A stretch of 64,000 bases of DNA from Allobosea sp. LC85 (GCF_000735605.1 NZ_JPKG01000006.1:372001-436000), one strand, 5' to 3'. Shown: positions 27,354-36,552, counted from the stretch's first letter. Numbers and translations are program-made. Notes: generated from the sequence alone by a model not told the origin.

Positions 27354-30173
27354 ATGCCGTCCGTGTCGATCAGCGCCGATGCCCCTTACTTCGCCCTTGC
27401 CGACGTGCTGGAGAACCCTGCCGCCGCCGTTGCCCGGCTGGCCGGAAAGATGCGCAAGGCATCGGCCGGCGATCTCCGGCAGGAACTGGTCGCGTGCCTG
27501 CGCCATACGCTCGAGGAGGGCCACGCGTCAGCCAAGGAGATCCTGACCGAGGAGCGCAATGGCCTCGCCTGCGCACAGCGCCTTTCCGCGATGATGGACG
27601 GCATCGTCGGCTGCCTGCATGTGGCGGCGAGCGAGCACTTCTACCCCGCCGTGAACCCGTCCTCCTCCGAGCGGATCGCAGTCGTCGCCGTCGGCGGCTA
27701 CGGTCGCGGCACGCTGGCTCCCGGATCGGATGTCGACCTGCTCTTCCTGTTCCCGCACAAGCAGACGGCCTGGGGCGAGAGCGTGGTCGAGGCGATGCTG
27801 TACCCTCTCTGGGACCTGAAGCTGAAGGTCGGCCACTCCGTGCGCTCGGTCGACGACTGCATCCGCGAAGCGCGCGCCGACATGACGATCCGCACCGCCT
27901 TGCTGGAAGCCCGCTTCCTCACGGGCGACCGGGCGCTCTTCGACGAGATGGTGCAGCGCTTCGACGCCGAGGTCGTCGAAGGTTCGGCGCCCGCCTTCAC
28001 CGAGGCCAAGCTTGCCGAGCGCGAAGCACGCGTGCGCCGCGCGGGATCATCGCGCTATCTCGTCGAGCCCAACGTCAAGGACGGCAAGGGCGGCTTGCGC
28101 GACCTCAACACATTGTTCTGGATCGCCAAATACGCCTACCGCGTCCACGACGCCGATGAACTGGTCACGGCCGGGCTGTTCGACCGCAAGGAACTGCAGA
28201 TGTTCCAGCGTTCGGAGGAGTTCCTCTGGCGGGTGCGCTGCTGGATGCATTTCATCACCGGCAGGGCCGAGGAGCGGCTCTCTTTCGACCTGCAGCGGCA
28301 GGTGGCGACGGCGATCAGCTATGCCGGCCGCAGCGGCCAGGCCCCGGTCGAGCGCTTCATGAAGGCCTATTTCCTGGTGGCGAAGGATGTCGGCGACCTG
28401 ACCGCGATCGTCTGCGCCGCGCTCGAGGCGCGCCAGCAAAAGCCGCGCGCGAGCCTGTCGAGCCTGCTCGGCACCTTCACCAAGCGGCGGCAGGTGCGCG
28501 CCCTCGGCCACCCCGACTTCACGCTGAAGAGCCAGCGGCTCAACGTCGTCGACGGCGACGCCTTCAAGCGCGACCCGATCAACCTGCTCAGGCTCTATGA
28601 AATCGCCAGCCGGAACGATGTTGCCATTCATCCGGATGCAAGCCGGCTGGTGACGCAATCGCTCAAGCTGGTCACGCCGCACCTGCGCAACGACCGCGAG
28701 GCGAACCGGATCTTTCTCGATATCCTGACTTCGCGACGCTCGCCTGAGGCCGTGCTGCGCCGCATGAACGAGTCCGGGCTGCTCGGCCGCTTCGTGCCCG
28801 AATTCGGGCGCGTCGTCGCGATGATGCAGTTCAACATGTATCACCACTACACGGTCGATGAGCATCTGATCCGGTCGATCGGCGTTCTCTCCGAAATCGA
28901 GGCCGGCGCGCTCGAGGCCGAACATCCGCTCTCGAACTCGATCTTCCCGACAATCACCAATCGCCGGGCGCTCTACGTCGCGCTGTTCCTGCACGATATC
29001 GCCAAGGGCAAGCCGGAAGATCACTCGGAAGCCGGCGGCCGGATCGCGCGCAAGCTTTGCCCGCGCTTTGGGCTGAGCGAGGCGCAGACCGAGACCGTCG
29101 CCTGGCTGGTCCAGCACCATCTCGATATGTCGACCGTCGCCCAGAGCCGCGATCTCGGCGACCCCAAGACGATCGAGAGCTTTGCTGCCGCTGTACAGAC
29201 CCTGGAAAGGCTGAAACTCCTCCTCATCCTGACAGTCGCCGACATCAAGGCGGTCGGCCCCGGCGTCTGGAATGGCTGGAAGGGCCAACTCCTGCGCACG
29301 CTCTATTACGAGACCGAGATCGTGCTGGCCGGCGGCCATTCCGGCATCGAGCGCCGGGCGCGCGTCGAACAGAAGCAGGACGCGCTCAGGGAGGCGCTGA
29401 CCGACTGGGGCGAGGAGGAACGCGAGGCCTATCTCGCGCGTCATTACCCGGCCTACTGGATCAAGGTGGACCTGCCGCGCCAGGAAAAGCAGGCGCGCTT
29501 TCTGCGCGACGCCGAGGCGGAAGGGCGCACCACGGCCACGCTGGTCGAGACCGACCAGTTCCGCGGCATCACGGAGTTGACCATCCTGGCGCCGGACCAT
29601 CCGCGTCTGCTCGCCATCGTCACCGGCGCCTGCGCCGCGGCCGGCGGCAATATCGTCGATGCACAGATCTTCACCACGTCCGACGGCCTCGTGCTCGACA
29701 CGATCTTCATCTCGCGCGCCTTCGAGCGCGACGATGACGAGCTACGCCGGGCCGGCCGCATCGCCGCCGCGATCGAACGAGCGCTCAAGGGCGAGATCAA
29801 GATCGCCGATCTGGTGGCGCAGCGCCGCGCACCGCCACCGCGCGGCGCCACCTTCCAGGTCGCGCCGGAGGTGATCATCGACAACGTGCTGTCGACCCGG
29901 CACACCGTCCTGGAGGTTTCCGGCCTCGACCGCCCGGGCCTGCTCTACGATCTCACCACCGCGATCGGGAAGCTCAACCTCAATATCGCCTCGGCCCATA
30001 TCGCCACGTTCGGCGAGAAGGCCGTCGACGTTTTCTACGTGACCGACCTGACCAACGCCAAGATCACCGGCACGGCGCGGCAGCTCAGCATCCGCAAGGC
30101 GCTGCTCGAGGTTTTCGCTTTTGACCACGAGAAGGCGCAAGGCGGGAAGACGCGCATGCCCACTCGCGCTTGA
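27354..30173 (+). CDS. glnD: bifunctional uridylyltransferase/uridylyl-removing enzyme (PII regulator)
   Basis: This 939-residue GlnD protein senses glutamine and uridylylates or deuridylylates PII proteins. The nucleotidyltransferase motif GGYGRGTLAPGSDVDLL lies at residues 114-130, the HD hydrolase motif ALFLHDIAKGKPEDHSEAG near 545, and two ACT domains near 735-810 and 848-920 (TVLEVSGLDRPGLLYDLTT). All domains are complete. ATG 27354 (MPSVSISAD) was chosen; TTG at 27318 is a possible longer start. It pairs functionally with ptsN and rpoN elsewhere in the window as part of nitrogen control. Confidence 0.95.
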   Translation: MPSVSISADAPYFALADVLENPAAAVARLAGKMRKASAGDLRQELVACLRHTLEEGHASAKEILTEERNGLACAQRLSAMMDGIVGCLHVAASEHFYPAVNPSSSERIAVVAVGGYGRGTLAPGSDVDLLFLFPHKQTAWGESVVEAMLYPLWDLKLKVGHSVRSVDDCIREARADMTIRTALLEARFLTGDRALFDEMVQRFDAEVVEGSAPAFTEAKLAEREARVRRAGSSRYLVEPNVKDGKGGLRDLNTLFWIAKYAYRVHDADELVTAGLFDRKELQMFQRSEEFLWRVRCWMHFITGRAEERLSFDLQRQVATAISYAGRSGQAPVERFMKAYFLVAKDVGDLTAIVCAALEARQQKPRASLSSLLGTFTKRRQVRALGHPDFTLKSQRLNVVDGDAFKRDPINLLRLYEIASRNDVAIHPDASRLVTQSLKLVTPHLRNDREANRIFLDILTSRRSPEAVLRRMNESGLLGRFVPEFGRVVAMMQFNMYHHYTVDEHLIRSIGVLSEIEAGALEAEHPLSNSIFPTITNRRALYVALFLHDIAKGKPEDHSEAGGRIARKLCPRFGLSEAQTETVAWLVQHHLDMSTVAQSRDLGDPKTIESFAAAVQTLERLKLLLILTVADIKAVGPGVWNGWKGQLLRTLYYETEIVLAGGHSGIERRARVEQKQDALREALTDWGEEEREAYLARHYPAYWIKVDLPRQEKQARFLRDAEAEGRTTATLVETDQFRGITELTILAPDHPRLLAIVTGACAAAGGNIVDAQIFTTSDGLVLDTIFISRAFERDDDELRRAGRIAAAIERALKGEIKIADLVAQRRAPPPRGATFQVAPEVIIDNVLSTRHTVLEVSGLDRPGLLYDLTTAIGKLNLNIASAHIATFGEKAVDVFYVTDLTNAKITGTARQLSIRKALLEVFAFDHEKAQGGKTRMPTRA

Positions 30174-30187
30174 TTTCACGGACCACA

Positions 30188-30203
30188 AGGCCGATATCGG
30201 CCT
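30188..30203. repeat. 16 bp perfect palindrome between glnD and grpE
   Basis: The sequence AGGCCGATATCGGCCT reads the same on both strands and lies 15 bp after the glnD stop. There is no T-run on either side, so it is a poor terminator. It could be a dimeric regulator site or chance. Confidence 0.35.
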
Positions 30204-30261
30204 CGAACGCTGTCGCGCTCCCGAGTGACGACCAGCCCCATGATTTGAATTGGATGAGGCG

Positions 30262-30882
30262 ATGACGCGGAACCCTGCGACCGACGAACCGAACCCGGAC
30301 ATGGCCGCCCAGATGGGCGCCCAGGAGGCGAACGAGCCGGCCCCGCTCGAGTCCGGGCTCGAAGCCCAGCTCGGGCAGATCGAAGCCGAGCGCAATGACC
30401 TCAAGGACAAGCTGCTGCGCACGCTGGCCGACATGGAGAATCTGCGCCGGCGCACCGAGCGCGAGATTGCGGACGCCAAGGCCTATGCCGTGACGAGCTT
30501 TGCGCGAGACCTGCTGGGGTCGACAGACAATCTGCGCCGCGCGCTCGAGAGCCTGCCGGAGACGGCCCGCACCGAGGGCGAAGCGGCTCTGAAGGCGCTT
30601 GTCGAAGGCGTCGAACTTACCGAGCGCGAACTGCTGAAGACACTGGAACGCCATGGCGTGCGTCGCATCGACCCCCATGGCGAGAAGTTCGACCCGCATC
30701 TGCACCAGGCGATGTTCGAGGCGCCCGACGCCAGCATCGCCAAGGGCCTTGTCTCGAAGGTCGTGCAGACCGGCTACAAGATCGGCGAGCGCGTGCTGCG
30801 GCCGGCCTTGGTCGGCGTCTCTGCCGGCGCACCGAAGGCGCCTTCGGCCGAGGCCGAAGGCGACACCGGCACGGGCAACTGA
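30262..30882 (+). CDS. grpE: co-chaperone GrpE (nucleotide exchange factor)
   Basis: This 206-residue GrpE releases ADP from DnaK. It has an acidic disordered N-terminus, a long coiled coil (about 30-90, with [23 protein letters not shown]) and the beta-domain GrpE signature ending [22 protein letters not shown] 30262 is chosen; TTG 30250 would add four residues. The preceding CCCCATGAT resembles the -10 half of an alphaproteobacterial RpoH promoter, but no matching -35 could be placed. The common partner hrcA is not adjacent. A TRIC-family gene starts 3 bp later. Confidence 0.95.
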   Translation: MTRNPATDEPNPDMAAQMGAQEANEPAPLESGLEAQLGQIEAERNDLKDKLLRTLADMENLRRRTEREIADAKAYAVTSFARDLLGSTDNLRRALESLPETARTEGEAALKALVEGVELTERELLKTLERHGVRRIDPHGEKFDPHLHQAMFEAPDASIAKGLVSKVVQTGYKIGERVLRPALVGVSAGAPKAPSAEAEGDTGTGN

Positions 30883-30885
30883 ACC

Positions 30886-31506
30886 GTGCTGGAGGCCGCC
30901 GGCGTTGCGGTCTTCGCATTGACGGGAGCGCTGGTCGCCGTCCGCAAAGGGATGGATCCGTTCGGGTTCATCCTGCTTGCGACCGTTACCGGCGTCGGCG
31001 GCGGCACCTTGCGCGATCTCGTGCTCGATCGCGGCGTCGGCTGGGTGCAGGCGCCGTCAGACGTGATCATCTGCACCATCGTCGCACTTGCTGCCTGGGC
31101 AACGGCCTATTTTCGCCCTGGCATGCTTGATGGCTGGATGGGCAAGCGCATGCTGGTCTGGGCCGATGCCGCCGGGCTTGCCCTTTTCGCGGTCGTCGGC
31201 ACACAGAAGGCGCTCATGGCCGGCGTGCCGGTTCTCTCGGCGGTGGCGCTGGGAGCTGTGACCGCTTCCTTCGGCGGCATCCTGCGCGACATCCTTGCCG
31301 GCGACAGGCCGATGGTGCTGTGGAGCCGGGATTTCTACGTTACGGCCGCGGCTACCGGTGCAGCCATGACGGCATTCCTGTCCGGCCTCGGCATCAGCCC
31401 GCCCTTGGTGATGCTCGGGGGCATAGCAGCCGGATTTGGCTTGCGCGCCGGGTCGATCCTGCTCGGCTGGTCGTTCCCGAATCTTCCCGGCTCGGGCTCT
31501 GCCTGA
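30886..31506 (+). CDS. trimeric intracellular cation (TRIC) channel family protein
   Basis: This 206-residue membrane protein has about seven helices and two copies of the TRIC/UPF0126 repeat, each with a glycine-rich half-helix: TGVGGGTLRDLVLDRG (about 38-53) and TASFGGILRDILAGDRP (about 126-142). Prokaryotic TRIC proteins are potassium-permeable channels. The GTG start lies 3 bp after the grpE stop, so the two genes are co-transcribed. Its stop abuts the convergent alkB gene. Confidence 0.92.
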   Translation: MLEAAGVAVFALTGALVAVRKGMDPFGFILLATVTGVGGGTLRDLVLDRGVGWVQAPSDVIICTIVALAAWATAYFRPGMLDGWMGKRMLVWADAAGLALFAVVGTQKALMAGVPVLSAVALGAVTASFGGILRDILAGDRPMVLWSRDFYVTAAATGAAMTAFLSGLGISPPLVMLGGIAAGFGLRAGSILLGWSFPNLPGSGSA

Positions 31507-32130
31507 TCAGCCTCGGGGCTTCGTCACACGCCGCAAGGTCAGATTGATCCGCCCCCCCTGGGGCAGCAGGGCTGACGAGCCCGCCAGGATCCTGTCGATG
31601 CCGTGATAGGCGAGGCGCGCCTCGCCACCAAAGAGCAATGCATCGCCCGAGGCTAGTTTCAGCGAGTGCGTCTTGCCGCCGCGTTCCGTGCTGCCGATCC
31701 TGAAGACGGCCGTGTCCCCAAGCGACAGCGACAGCACCGGCGCATCGAACTCCAGCTCGTCGCGATCCTGGTGCAGGCCCATCTTCGCGCTCGCCTCGTA
31801 AAAATTGACCAGGCAGGCCTCGGGTGGGTGCGGGTAGCCGGCGAGCGCGCGCCAGGCGTCCTGCAGAACGGCCGGCATCGGCGGCCAGGGCGCGCCGGTC
31901 TCCGGATGCTGGGGCTGGTAACGATATCCGGCCAGGTCCGACACCCAGCCGAGCGAGCCGCAATTGGTCATTCGCACGGAGAACGGCTTGCCGGTCTTTG
32001 GCATGCGCGGCGAGAAGAATGGTGCCTGCCGGGCAACCTCGCGCAGTTCAGCCAGCAGCGCCGCCTGCGCCTCGGGCGATAGATAGCCCGGCCAATGAAA
32101 GACGCCGGGAGCGACGGCAAGTCTGGTCAC
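31507..32130 (-). CDS. alkB: alpha-ketoglutarate-dependent DNA dealkylase AlkB
   Basis: This 207-residue AlkB-type dioxygenase has Fe ligands H120 and D122 in LHQDRDE and H176 in LAYHGIDR, and the 2-oxoglutarate-binding arginines near residues 200-201 (INLTLRRV). It should remove 1-methyladenine and 3-methylcytosine lesions. The start is GTG 32130; the frame continues upstream in unconserved sequence antisense to dapB. It starts about 10 bp after the dapB stop, and so may be co-transcribed with dapB. Confidence 0.93.
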   Translation of the reverse strand: MTRLAVAPGVFHWPGYLSPEAQAALLAELREVARQAPFFSPRMPKTGKPFSVRMTNCGSLGWVSDLAGYRYQPQHPETGAPWPPMPAVLQDAWRALAGYPHPPEACLVNFYEASAKMGLHQDRDELEFDAPVLSLSLGDTAVFRIGSTERGGKTHSLKLASGDALLFGGEARLAYHGIDRILAGSSALLPQGGRINLTLRRVTKPRG

Positions 32131-32140
32131 GCGCGCGCCG

Positions 32141-32956
32141 TCACAGTGTATCGAGGCCGAGGACGTCGGCCATCGAGTAGAGGCCAGGCTTGCGCCCCCT
32201 GCCCCAAAGCGCAGCCTTGACTGCGCCTTGCGCGAACAGGGCGCGGTCCTCGGCGACATGCGCCAGTTCCAGCCGTTCGCCAGCACCCGCGAAGATGACC
32301 TTGTGGTCGCCAACTACGGTACCGCCGCGAAGGGCCGCAAAACCGATCGCACCCGGCGGACGGACGCCGGTATGGCCGTCGCGCGAGGCGACCCGGGCCT
32401 CCGTGAGCGAGACATCCCGTCCCTGTGCTGCGGCCTCGCCAAGCAGCACCGCCGTGCCCGATGGCGCATCAACCTTCATCCGGTGATGCATCTCGACGAT
32501 CTCGATATCCCAGTCAGTGCCCAGCGTGGCAGAAACCTTGCGAACCAGGGCTGCCAGCAGGTTCACGCCGAGGCTCATATTGCCGGAGCGAATGATCGCA
32601 GCATGGCGCGCAGCCGCTTCGAGCTTCGCGAGATGGGCCGGCTCCATGCCCGTGGTCCCGACGACATGGGCGATACGGGCCTGAGCGGCGAGGGCCGCGA
32701 AAGCGACGGTGGCGTCAGGCGCGGTGAAATCCAGCACCCCCTCGGCTTCGACGAAGGCCGGCAGCGCGTCATCGCTCACCGGCACGCCAAGTGCCGGCAA
32801 CCCCGCCAGAATGCCGGCATCCTGCCCCAGCGCGGCGGAGCCGGGACGCTCGATCGCCGCCGAAACGGTACAGCCCTCGGCCTCGGTGATCGCCTTGATC
32901 AGCATTCGCCCCATGCGCCCGGCGGCGCCGACAACGACGAGACGCATGTCGCTCAT
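32141..32956 (-). CDS. dapB: 4-hydroxy-tetrahydrodipicolinate reductase
   Basis: This 271-residue reductase uses NAD(P)H in the diaminopimelate/lysine pathway. It has the N-terminal [13 protein letters not shown] nucleotide-binding loop and the catalytic [15 protein letters not shown] (about 158-172). AGGAG precedes ATG 32956. dapE, a later enzyme of the same pathway, lies at 18.4 kb, so the pathway genes are not clustered here. alkB follows on the same strand. Confidence 0.97.
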   Translation of the reverse strand: MSDMRLVVVGAAGRMGRMLIKAITEAEGCTVSAAIERPGSAALGQDAGILAGLPALGVPVSDDALPAFVEAEGVLDFTAPDATVAFAALAAQARIAHVVGTTGMEPAHLAKLEAAARHAAIIRSGNMSLGVNLLAALVRKVSATLGTDWDIEIVEMHHRMKVDAPSGTAVLLGEAAAQGRDVSLTEARVASRDGHTGVRPPGAIGFAALRGGTVVGDHKVIFAGAGERLELAHVAEDRALFAQGAVKAALWGRGRKPGLYSMADVLGLDTL

Positions 32957-33111
32957 GAGGGGAAGCTCCTGATCAGTCGGGACGGTGACGCAGCGGCTAT
33001 AGAGCATCGCCGCATCCCGCGAAACCACTCTGCCTTCGTCCCGCGGCTGAGGCGCCCGCTGCGGGAGGATATCCGAACAAGGCGACACGGCCGGCCGCGC
33101 ACAGCAGCGAA

Positions 33112-33143
33112 ATGAAAAACGGCCGGGGAAGCTCCCCGGCCGT
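33112..33143 (-). terminator. rho-independent terminator after the Tim44-like gene
   Basis: On the minus strand an 11 bp stem (ACGGCCGGGGA pairing with TCCCCGGCCGT) is followed by a run of Ts. It sits about 20 bp after the stop of the Tim44-like gene and upstream of dapB, insulating the two. Confidence 0.85.
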
Positions 33144-33163
33144 CGTCAATGATGCCTGTCGCC

Positions 33164-34150
33164 TCAGGCGGCCTGCTGGATACCCGAGAGCTTCCAGTCA
33201 CCGCCGCGCGAGCGCACGAAGGTCCAGTGTTCCGTGACCTCCTGCGGGACGGTCGCGTTGCCCTCGACGATGCGCCCGGTGGCGCGCTCGGTCAGCGCAT
33301 TGATCAGGCTGAAGCGCATCGCAACGGTTGCGTACTCGAAATCGTCCTCGCGCCAGGCTTCCGACAGATCGCCCTGCAGCAGCTTGACGTCGGAGACCCG
33401 GTCGACCAGCCCCTTGGCCGCGTTCTCGGCAATGTCATCAGCGAAATAGCCGGCCATTTCGGGCGTCAGCTTCTCGCGGAGGACCTGCTGGTTCTCATTC
33501 GAATAGGCCGTGTTCACTTCGCCGAGCAGCCGCTCGAAGCTGCTGAAATCCTCGCCCGCGAGCGTGATCTCGACCGGCTTGGAAGCCGTGCGCGGCGCGC
33601 CGCCACCGAGACCGCCCATCGCCGACATGCGCGGATTCTGCTGAGGCTGAGAGGCCTCACGCGACATCGGTCCGCCAGCGGTGGCGAGTTGCGGTTCGGA
33701 CCGGCGACGGAAGAAGCGCATCGCGAGGAAGATCAAGCCGCCGATCAGCGCGATCTGCAGCAAGAAGCCGAAGATGCCGGCGAGCGAAGCCAGGCCGCTG
33801 AAGAAGCCCGAGCCCGAAAGCAGGCCGAACAGGCCAGCGCCGAGCAGGCCAGCGCCGACGCCCATCATCAGGTTGCGCGCCAGTGACGGACGCGCCGCTT
33901 GGGCGGCAGCACCCGCCGCGGCCGGACCGGCCATCGACGGAGACGGCGTCGGAGCTGCACTGCGCTGGAAAGGCTGCGCGCCGGTCGGCGCCGTATTCGT
34001 CGGGGCCGGAGCCGAATCGGTACGCGTGCCGCGGCTGCCGAATCCCTTGCCGCCACCAGGACGAGCCTCAGCCAGCACAGGAACGAGCAAAAGCGCACCA
34101 GCGACCACGGCGACGACCCGGCCACGCCGAGCAAGTGAAATCAGTGACAT
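33164..34150 (-). CDS. Tim44-like domain membrane protein
   Basis: This 328-residue protein has a signal-like N-terminus (VVAVVAGALLLVPVLAEA), a Pro/Ala/Gly-rich linker, hydrophobic glycine-zipper helices (about 95-145), and a C-terminal Tim44 domain (about 190-325) containing LAGEDFSSFERLLGEVNTAYSNEN. Related alphaproteobacterial TimA proteins have been linked to membrane translocation, but the role is unproven. The first helix may be a signal peptide or an anchor. It is monocistronic, with its own terminator. Confidence 0.88.
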   Translation of the reverse strand: MSLISLARRGRVVAVVAGALLLVPVLAEARPGGGKGFGSRGTRTDSAPAPTNTAPTGAQPFQRSAAPTPSPSMAGPAAAGAAAQAARPSLARNLMMGVGAGLLGAGLFGLLSGSGFFSGLASLAGIFGFLLQIALIGGLIFLAMRFFRRRSEPQLATAGGPMSREASQPQQNPRMSAMGGLGGGAPRTASKPVEITLAGEDFSSFERLLGEVNTAYSNENQQVLREKLTPEMAGYFADDIAENAAKGLVDRVSDVKLLQGDLSEAWREDDFEYATVAMRFSLINALTERATGRIVEGNATVPQEVTEHWTFVRSRGGDWKLSGIQQAA

Positions 34151-34338
34151 GGTTCCTCCCGGAGCCCCCTCTGGGCTCGCTGCAGGGAAATATGGCCCGC
34201 CCCCTGTCCTTGCGCAAGGCCGAGGCGGCCAAGCTCATGAGCCAAAGCAATAATCAATATTTCATGCGGGGCCGTGAGCCGTGCTAAGTTGGCTCATTCG
34301 CCAAATCGCCCGTGCGCGGGCCGGCGAAGGAGTGTGCC

Positions 34339-34647
34339 ATGATCCGGATGTCACGGAGGCCGCGCCAGACAGCATCGCACGCGCTGCGCTGCGTCACCCT
34401 TGCCACGATCCTGACGCTTGCCCCGTTCACCGCACCGAGAGCGGGGGAACCGGCTGTCGCTCTTGATCCGCCGCGCCTGGCCCAGGCGCCGGAGCCGCTC
34501 TGCTTCTGCTGGAGCGATGGCCGGAAGATTGCGGAAGGGCTGACCGCCTGCATCAAGACGACGCAAGGCCGGCGGCTGGCCGAATGCGGCCGGGTCATCA
34601 ACATGATGTCCTGGCGGGTCACGGAAAATCCCTGCCCCGAAAGTTGA
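34339..34647 (+). CDS. small secreted cysteine-containing protein, unknown function
   Basis: This 102-residue protein has a signal peptide in the region of residues 8-33 (ALRCVTLATILTLAPFTAPRAG). The short mature domain has cysteines at LCFCWSD, TACIKT, AECGRV and NPCPES, and a tryptophan-rich start. These could form disulfides in the periplasm. ATG 34339 is supported by GAAGGAG. No family was recognised. A strong terminator follows at 34672. It stands divergently from the Tim44-like gene, about 190 bp apart. Confidence 0.75.
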   Translation: MIRMSRRPRQTASHALRCVTLATILTLAPFTAPRAGEPAVALDPPRLAQAPEPLCFCWSDGRKIAEGLTACIKTTQGRRLAECGRVINMMSWRVTENPCPES

Positions 34648-34671
34648 ACGGCCTTTTCCGGCACAAGAAAA

Positions 34672-34706
34672 ACGCCGCCGAACCCGTGTTCGGCGGCGTC
34701 ATTTTC
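34672..34706 (+). terminator. rho-independent terminator (bidirectional shape)
   Basis: A perfect 12 bp stem (ACGCCGCCGAAC and GTTCGGCGGCGT around CCGT) is followed by CATTTTC on the plus strand and preceded by AAAAA, which reads as a T-run on the minus strand. It can therefore end both the small secreted gene at 34339 and the small membrane protein gene at 34747. Confidence 0.88.
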
Positions 34707-34746
34707 AAACGCTCTTATGGTCCATTCGACTTAAGACTGACGGCAG

Positions 34747-34830
34747 TCAGAACGCCCCCAACACGATGGCAATCATGAACACGAAGGCCGCGCCCATCGC
34801 CACCCGGTCGAGACTTAGCGTGAGGCTCAT
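34747..34830 (-). CDS. 27-residue single-pass membrane protein
   Basis: A short open frame on the minus strand encodes 27 residues. It begins MSLTLSLDRVAMG, continues as one hydrophobic helix (AAFVFMIAIVLGAF) and stops. AAAGGAGGA lies just before the ATG with good spacing, one of the best ribosome-binding sites in the window. A perfect terminator (34672-34706) lies 40 bp beyond its stop. These make a real mini-gene likely. It is probably an inner-membrane microprotein; no partner can be named. The region from 34831 to 34978 upstream shows no other gene and probably contains its promoter. Confidence 0.7.
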   Translation of the reverse strand: MSLTLSLDRVAMGAAFVFMIAIVLGAF

Positions 34831-34978
34831 CGCATCCTCCTTTGTCATTGACCTGTCATCAAGGCTAGCAGAACTGACGATGGCCGCAAGGGGGCTGGCT
34901 CATGACGACGGCGTGGCAGAGCCTATTGTATCCCTAACACATCATTAAATCATTGATTTGATTTGTGGATAACGAAGA

Positions 34979-36223
34979 TCATCTGCTTGAAGCGACAAGT
35001 CTTTCCAAGGCCTTCGCCACAGCAATGACGCGATCATCCGCCCCGAAACGACCAATGATCTGAACCCCCACCGGCAATCCGCGACGCCCCCTCGTCACTG
35101 GAATCGTCAGGCATGGCGTACCGAGCAAAGTCCACAATCGGTTGAAGCGGGAATCGCCAGTCGAGCCCAGCGTATCCGGTGCTTCGCCTGGTGCGGCATA
35201 GCTCACGACGACGTCGACCTCAGCGAAGACGTCACGGCAGGCATCACGCCCGCGGCGCGATCGCGCGCGCGCTTCGTCATACCGCACCGGCGCCACGGTT
35301 CCCGCCGCATCGAGATAGGCCGAGAGCTTGGGTGGAAGCGCTCCGCGATGGTTGCGATACTCCCAGGCGAGTGCCTGCGTCGCCTCGAAATCCTGCAGTG
35401 GGCCATGGGCATGGAAGGCTTCGGCCAACGCCTGCGGCGTCGCGATCTCGACCACGGTCGCTCCCGCCTTCGCGACTAGCGCGAGAGCCACGGCCAGCGC
35501 GGATTCGGAACCCGCCTCCGGCTCCCCGGCAAAGGGCTGGCGCGTCACGCCGATCCGCAAACCCTCCAACCTCGCCGCGTCAGCGTCCAGTTCAGGCCGG
35601 CCCGTCAGGGCGGCGAGTGCAAAGCCCAGATCGTCGGCGCTCGCTGCCATCAACCCAGCGGTGTCGAGCGACCAGGAGAAGGGCTTGATGCCGACGGTCG
35701 GCAGCAACGCATAGGAGGGCTTGATGCCCGCGACACCGCAATAGGACGACGGACGAATGACCGAGCCACCGGTCTGCGTGCCGATCGCCAAAGGGATCAT
35801 GCCGGCTGCGACCGCCGCCGCCGAACCTGCCGACGACCCTCCCGGGCTCGCGGTGAGATCATGCGGATTGCGCGTCGGCGCCGGGTCGAGGAAGGCGAAA
35901 GCGGTGGTGTGGGTCTTGCCTGCCACCGTCGCTCCGGCGGCCTTGAGCGCCATGACGATCGGGGCGTCGGCACGCGGCTGCCAGCCATCATAGATCGGGG
36001 AACCCATGCCGGTCGGCAGATCGGCGGTGTCGATGATGTCCTTGACACCGCATGCAATGCCCGCGAGCGGGCCGGAGCCGGGCTCCAGCCGTTCGGACCG
36101 GCTTGCGAAGGCGCGAATGTCCGGCTCCCTGGCGGCGATGCGCGTGACGCAATCGGCCAGCGCGTCAGCCGCGCTCACAGCGCCGCTGGAAACCTGATGG
36201 GCAATGGCGCGAACGGACAGCAT
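34979..36223 (-). CDS. amidase signature family hydrolase
   Basis: This 414-residue amidase has the Ser-cisSer-Lys triad region: GVKDIIDTADLP carries the catalytic Lys, and GGSSAGSAAAVAAGM with GTQTGGSVIRPSSY carries the cis-Ser and nucleophile Ser. The product could hydrolyse aliphatic or aromatic amides; GatA is unlikely because no gatB/gatC is nearby and length is short. ATG 36223 (MLSVRAIAHQ) is used. The upstream 330 bp hold a repeat cluster rather than a gene. Confidence 0.92.
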   Translation of the reverse strand: MLSVRAIAHQVSSGAVSAADALADCVTRIAAREPDIRAFASRSERLEPGSGPLAGIACGVKDIIDTADLPTGMGSPIYDGWQPRADAPIVMALKAAGATVAGKTHTTAFAFLDPAPTRNPHDLTASPGGSSAGSAAAVAAGMIPLAIGTQTGGSVIRPSSYCGVAGIKPSYALLPTVGIKPFSWSLDTAGLMAASADDLGFALAALTGRPELDADAARLEGLRIGVTRQPFAGEPEAGSESALAVALALVAKAGATVVEIATPQALAEAFHAHGPLQDFEATQALAWEYRNHRGALPPKLSAYLDAAGTVAPVRYDEARARSRRGRDACRDVFAEVDVVVSYAAPGEAPDTLGSTGDSRFNRLWTLLGTPCLTIPVTRGRRGLPVGVQIIGRFGADDRVIAVAKALERLVASSR

Positions 36224-36248
36224 GCAAGATCCCTGGAAGGCCGGCTTT

Positions 36249-36269
36249 GGATCATCGGACCGATGATCC
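36249..36269. repeat. 21 bp perfect inverted repeat
   Basis: GGATCATCGG, one A, then CCGATGATCC. The perfect 10 bp arms lie 26 bp upstream of the amidase start, so it could be an operator for that gene or part of the neighbouring repeat element. Confidence 0.6.
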
Positions 36270-36283
36270 AAGCATCTGTGTTT

Positions 36284-36356
36284 GCATCGGCTTTCCCGAA
36301 AACCGCAATCCACTTTTCGGGCCGATGCTTAGGGTCGATGCTTAGGGCCGATGCTG
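36284..36356 (-). repeat. composite palindromic intergenic repeat with tandem tail
   Basis: Outer arms GCATCGGC and GCCGATGC enclose CCCGAAAA ... TTTTCGGG. The centre, read on the minus strand, is CGAAAAGTGGATTGCGGTTTTCGG, resembling the core CGAAAA-GTGGCAACGG-TTTTTCG of the elements at 39798 and 61109. Two tandem copies of GATGCTTAGGG follow. It is a related member of that dispersed family. Confidence 0.55.
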
Positions 36357-36552
36357 GCATGATTTCAGCGCGCCGCGATACTGCCGGAGGTCACCCTTGG
36401 CGCATGGCGCCGATGCGCTGGATGGCCTTAGGTCAGGCAGGATTTAGCCGCTAACCACTCGTTAACCGCCGCGCCAAAGTTAATCCGCCTGTGGCGTACG
36501 GGGCTCACCGGGTTGAGAAACCGTTCACCAAACGGGTCGCATTTGAACGGTC

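Larger units (their letters stand above)
36224..36552. other. intergenic region with repeat cluster between amidase and extensin-like gene
   Basis: This 329 bp region holds no convincing gene. It carries a 21 bp inverted repeat, a larger palindromic repeat and tandem GATGCTTAGGG units (listed separately), and then about 190 bp without obvious structure before the extensin-like gene. The last part (36430-36550) includes AGTTAATCC/TTAACC-like text and probably contains the promoter of the extensin-like gene. Confidence 0.5.

Noticed and set aside
28047..29600. A 517-codon open frame on the minus strand
   Set aside because: It is antisense to glnD and has no family features.
30204..30261. RpoH-type heat-shock promoter upstream of grpE
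   Set aside because: CCCCATGAT fits a -10 half, but no CTTGAA-like -35 was found at the right distance.
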